The position numbers were made by a program, and so were the translations under genes. Shown one piece after another: positions 5,621-6,933 of a stretch of DNA of 6,933 nucleotides. The stretch lies in NCBI GenBank assembly GCA_040235415.1, contig JBECKR010000314.1, forward strand, positions 1-6,933, given 5' to 3'. The stretch is from JBECKR01 sp040235415. Its GTDB lineage: Bacteria > Acidobacteriota > Polarisedimenticolia > Polarisedimenticolales > Polarisedimenticolaceae. The notes under the pieces were generated by a model that worked only from the letters and a program-made list of their open reading frames with translations, was not told the DNA's origin and ran no database searches. Within the stretch, counting starts at the first letter, position 1, and the number at the start of each line of letters is the position of its first letter.

Positions 5621-6933
5621 TCACTCCCCGTCCCCTTCCTTGCCGGCGACGCGGTACTCCTTCAGCTTGCGCTGCAGGGTTCTCAACCCGATCCCGAGCA
5701 TCTCCGCCGCCCGGGTCCGGTTGCCGTCGGTGCGCTCGAGCGCCTGGAGGATGGCGCGGCGCTCGATCTCGTCCATCGTGAGCCCCTCGGGGATCCGGGC
5801 ATCGCCGCCCTCCCCGGCCGCGGGCCCCGGCGGGGGCGCCGGCGGCGGCTCTTCCCGGGGGAACACCGCGGTCGAGGGGACCTCCCCGGCCGGAACGGCT
5901 GCGCGGTACTCCTGGGAGAGATCCGCGATCCCGATCTCGGCGCCCGGGCTCAGCACCACGAGGCTCTCGACGAGATTCCGGAGCTCGCGGACGTTCCCCT
6001 CCCAGCGGGCGTCGACCAGGGCCCGCATCGCGTCCGCGGAGAATCGCATCCCCTCGCGGCCGTTCTCGCGCGCGAACTGCTGCAGGAAGTGGTTCGCGAG
6101 CAGCGGGACGTCCTCGCGGCGCTCCCGCAGCGGGGGGATCCGGAGCGTCACGACCTTGAGGCGGTAGTACAGGTCGCTCCGGAAACGGCCGCGCTCGACC
6201 TCGCTCTCGAGATCGGAGTTCGTAGCGGCGATCAGGCGGATGTCGACCTTGATGGTCTCGCTCCCCCCGACGCGCATGAACTCGCGCTGCTCCAGGACGC
6301 GCAGCAGCTTGACCTGCATCTCGAGCGGCAGCTCGCCGATCTCGTCCAGGAACAGCGTGCCTGAGTCCGCGAGCTCGAACTTCCCGATCTTGCGGCCGGT
6401 GGCCCCGGTGAACGAGCCGCGCTCGTGTCCGAACAGCTCGGACTCGAGGATCTCCGCCGGGATCGCCGCGCAGTTGATCGGGAGGAACCGCGCGTCGCGG
6501 CGCGGCGAGTTCTCGTGCAGCGCGTTCGCCACGAGCTCCTTGCCGGTTCCGGACTCGCCGATGATCAGCACGTTCGACCGCGTGGGCGCGACGAGCTCCA
6601 TCTGCCGGAACAACCCTTCCATGGCCCGCGACCGCCCGACGAGCTTGCCGAACTTCTCGCCGAGACGGCTCTCGAGCTCCGTCACGCGGCGTGAGAGCAG
6701 GCGCTTCTCGACGATCGCCGAGGTGCGCTTGCGAAGCTCGAACAGATCGACCGGCTTCGTGAGGTAGTCGTCCGCTCCGCGCTTCATCGCGTCGACCGCG
6801 GACTCGACACTGCCGTGGCCGGTGATCATGAGCACGCCGATCTCGGGGTCGATCGCGCGGACGGCCTCGAGCACGCCGAATCCGTCCGTCCCGGGAAGCA
6901 TGAGGTCGGTGATGACCAGCGCGACGTCGTGGC
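5621..6933 (-). CDS. Sigma-54-dependent response regulator, NtrC/ZraR type (N-terminus beyond window)
   Basis: There are 436 visible residues (numbered from the first complete codon at the right edge) plus a stop, so roughly 45 receiver residues are missing. The receiver phospho-acceptor D9 lies in VITDLMLPGTDG, followed by the switch T in MITGHG and K in LTKP. A helical linker leads to the AAA+ domain, with Walker A GESGTGKE (125-132), the sigma-54 loop GSFTGA (172-177) and Walker B with D196/E197. A proline-rich spacer (about 360-378) precedes the C-terminal Fis-type helix-turn-helix (about 404-425, LGIGLRTLQRKLKEY). All features of an active sigma-54 activator are present. Its helix-turn-helix differs from that of the second activator at 1896-3302, so the two should have different targets. 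The intergenic sigma-54 promoter directly downstream makes the receiver-htrA genes its likely target. A cognate kinase may lie further upstream, outside the window. Confidence 0.93.
   Translation of the reverse strand, partial: HDVALVITDLMLPGTDGFGVLEAVRAIDPEIGVLMITGHGSVESAVDAMKRGADDYLTKPVDLFELRKRTSAIVEKRLLSRRVTELESRLGEKFGKLVGRSRAMEGLFRQMELVAPTRSNVLIIGESGTGKELVANALHENSPRRDARFLPINCAAIPAEILESELFGHERGSFTGATGRKIGKFELADSGTLFLDEIGELPLEMQVKLLRVLEQREFMRVGGSETIKVDIRLIAATNSDLESEVERGRFRSDLYYRLKVVTLRIPPLRERREDVPLLANHFLQQFARENGREGMRFSADAMRALVDARWEGNVRELRNLVESLVVLSPGAEIGIADLSQEYRAAVPAGEVPSTAVFPREEPPPAPPPGPAAGEGGDARIPEGLTMDEIERRAILQALERTDGNRTRAAEMLGIGLRTLQRKLKEYRVAGKEGDGE

Noticed and set aside
3541..5781. 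A 746-codon open frame on the plus strand
   Set aside because: It is antisense to htrA and the receiver gene, rich in Arg, Asp, Ala and Val with no recognisable domain, and runs across gene boundaries. This is typical of GC-rich shadow frames.
1..6933. tRNA, rRNA, CRISPR array, insertion sequence or prophage signals
   Set aside because: No cloverleaf-like sequence, regularly spaced repeats, transposase or terminal inverted repeats were found. Coding density and base use are uniform throughout.

Overview
The window is a GC-rich (by eye about 70%) bacterial segment. Every gene I can support lies on the minus strand, so transcription runs from high to low coordinates. In that order the genes are: an NtrC-type sigma-54 activator cut by the right edge (5621-6933); a stand-alone receiver-domain response regulator (5062-5475); an HtrA/Do-family envelope serine protease with two PDZ domains (3400-4968); a second, complete sigma-54-dependent response regulator resembling NtrX (1896-3302); a long-form 3-ketoacyl-CoA thiolase, FadI type (607-1899); and the N-terminal third of a FadJ-type multifunctional beta-oxidation enzyme cut by the left edge (1-610). 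The last gene was read by direct translation of the minus strand from base 610.

The layout falls into two parts. The right part (about 3400-6933) is signalling and envelope stress, and its genes are separated by short intergenic gaps of 145 and 93 bp. The left part (1-3302) is a tightly coupled unit: the NtrX-like regulator stop overlaps the thiolase GTG start (GTGA), and the thiolase stop overlaps the fadJ ATG (ATGA). A 97-bp gap separates the parts and has no convincing terminator, so one long transcript is possible.

The best regulatory signal is a close match to a sigma-54 (-24/-12) promoter at 5491-5507, in the gap between the right-edge sigma-54 activator and the lone receiver gene. The spacing between its GG and GC dinucleotides is the canonical 10 nt. 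The predicted start of transcription is only about 5 nt before the receiver ATG, which has no Shine-Dalgarno sequence, so a nearly leaderless mRNA is implied. A simple model is that the upstream activator drives receiver-htrA expression through this promoter.

The organism is a Gram-negative-type bacterium with RpoN and fatty-acid beta-oxidation. The composition, the single-pass-anchored HtrA and the several NtrC-family regulators would suit Acidobacteriota, Myxococcota/Desulfobacterota or a related lineage, but this is inference and I cannot assign a taxon. I see no RNA genes, mobile elements, CRISPR arrays or clear novel system. The interest lies in regulatory architecture: two sigma-54 activators without a visible histidine kinase, an RpoN promoter, and an activator translationally coupled to beta-oxidation genes.
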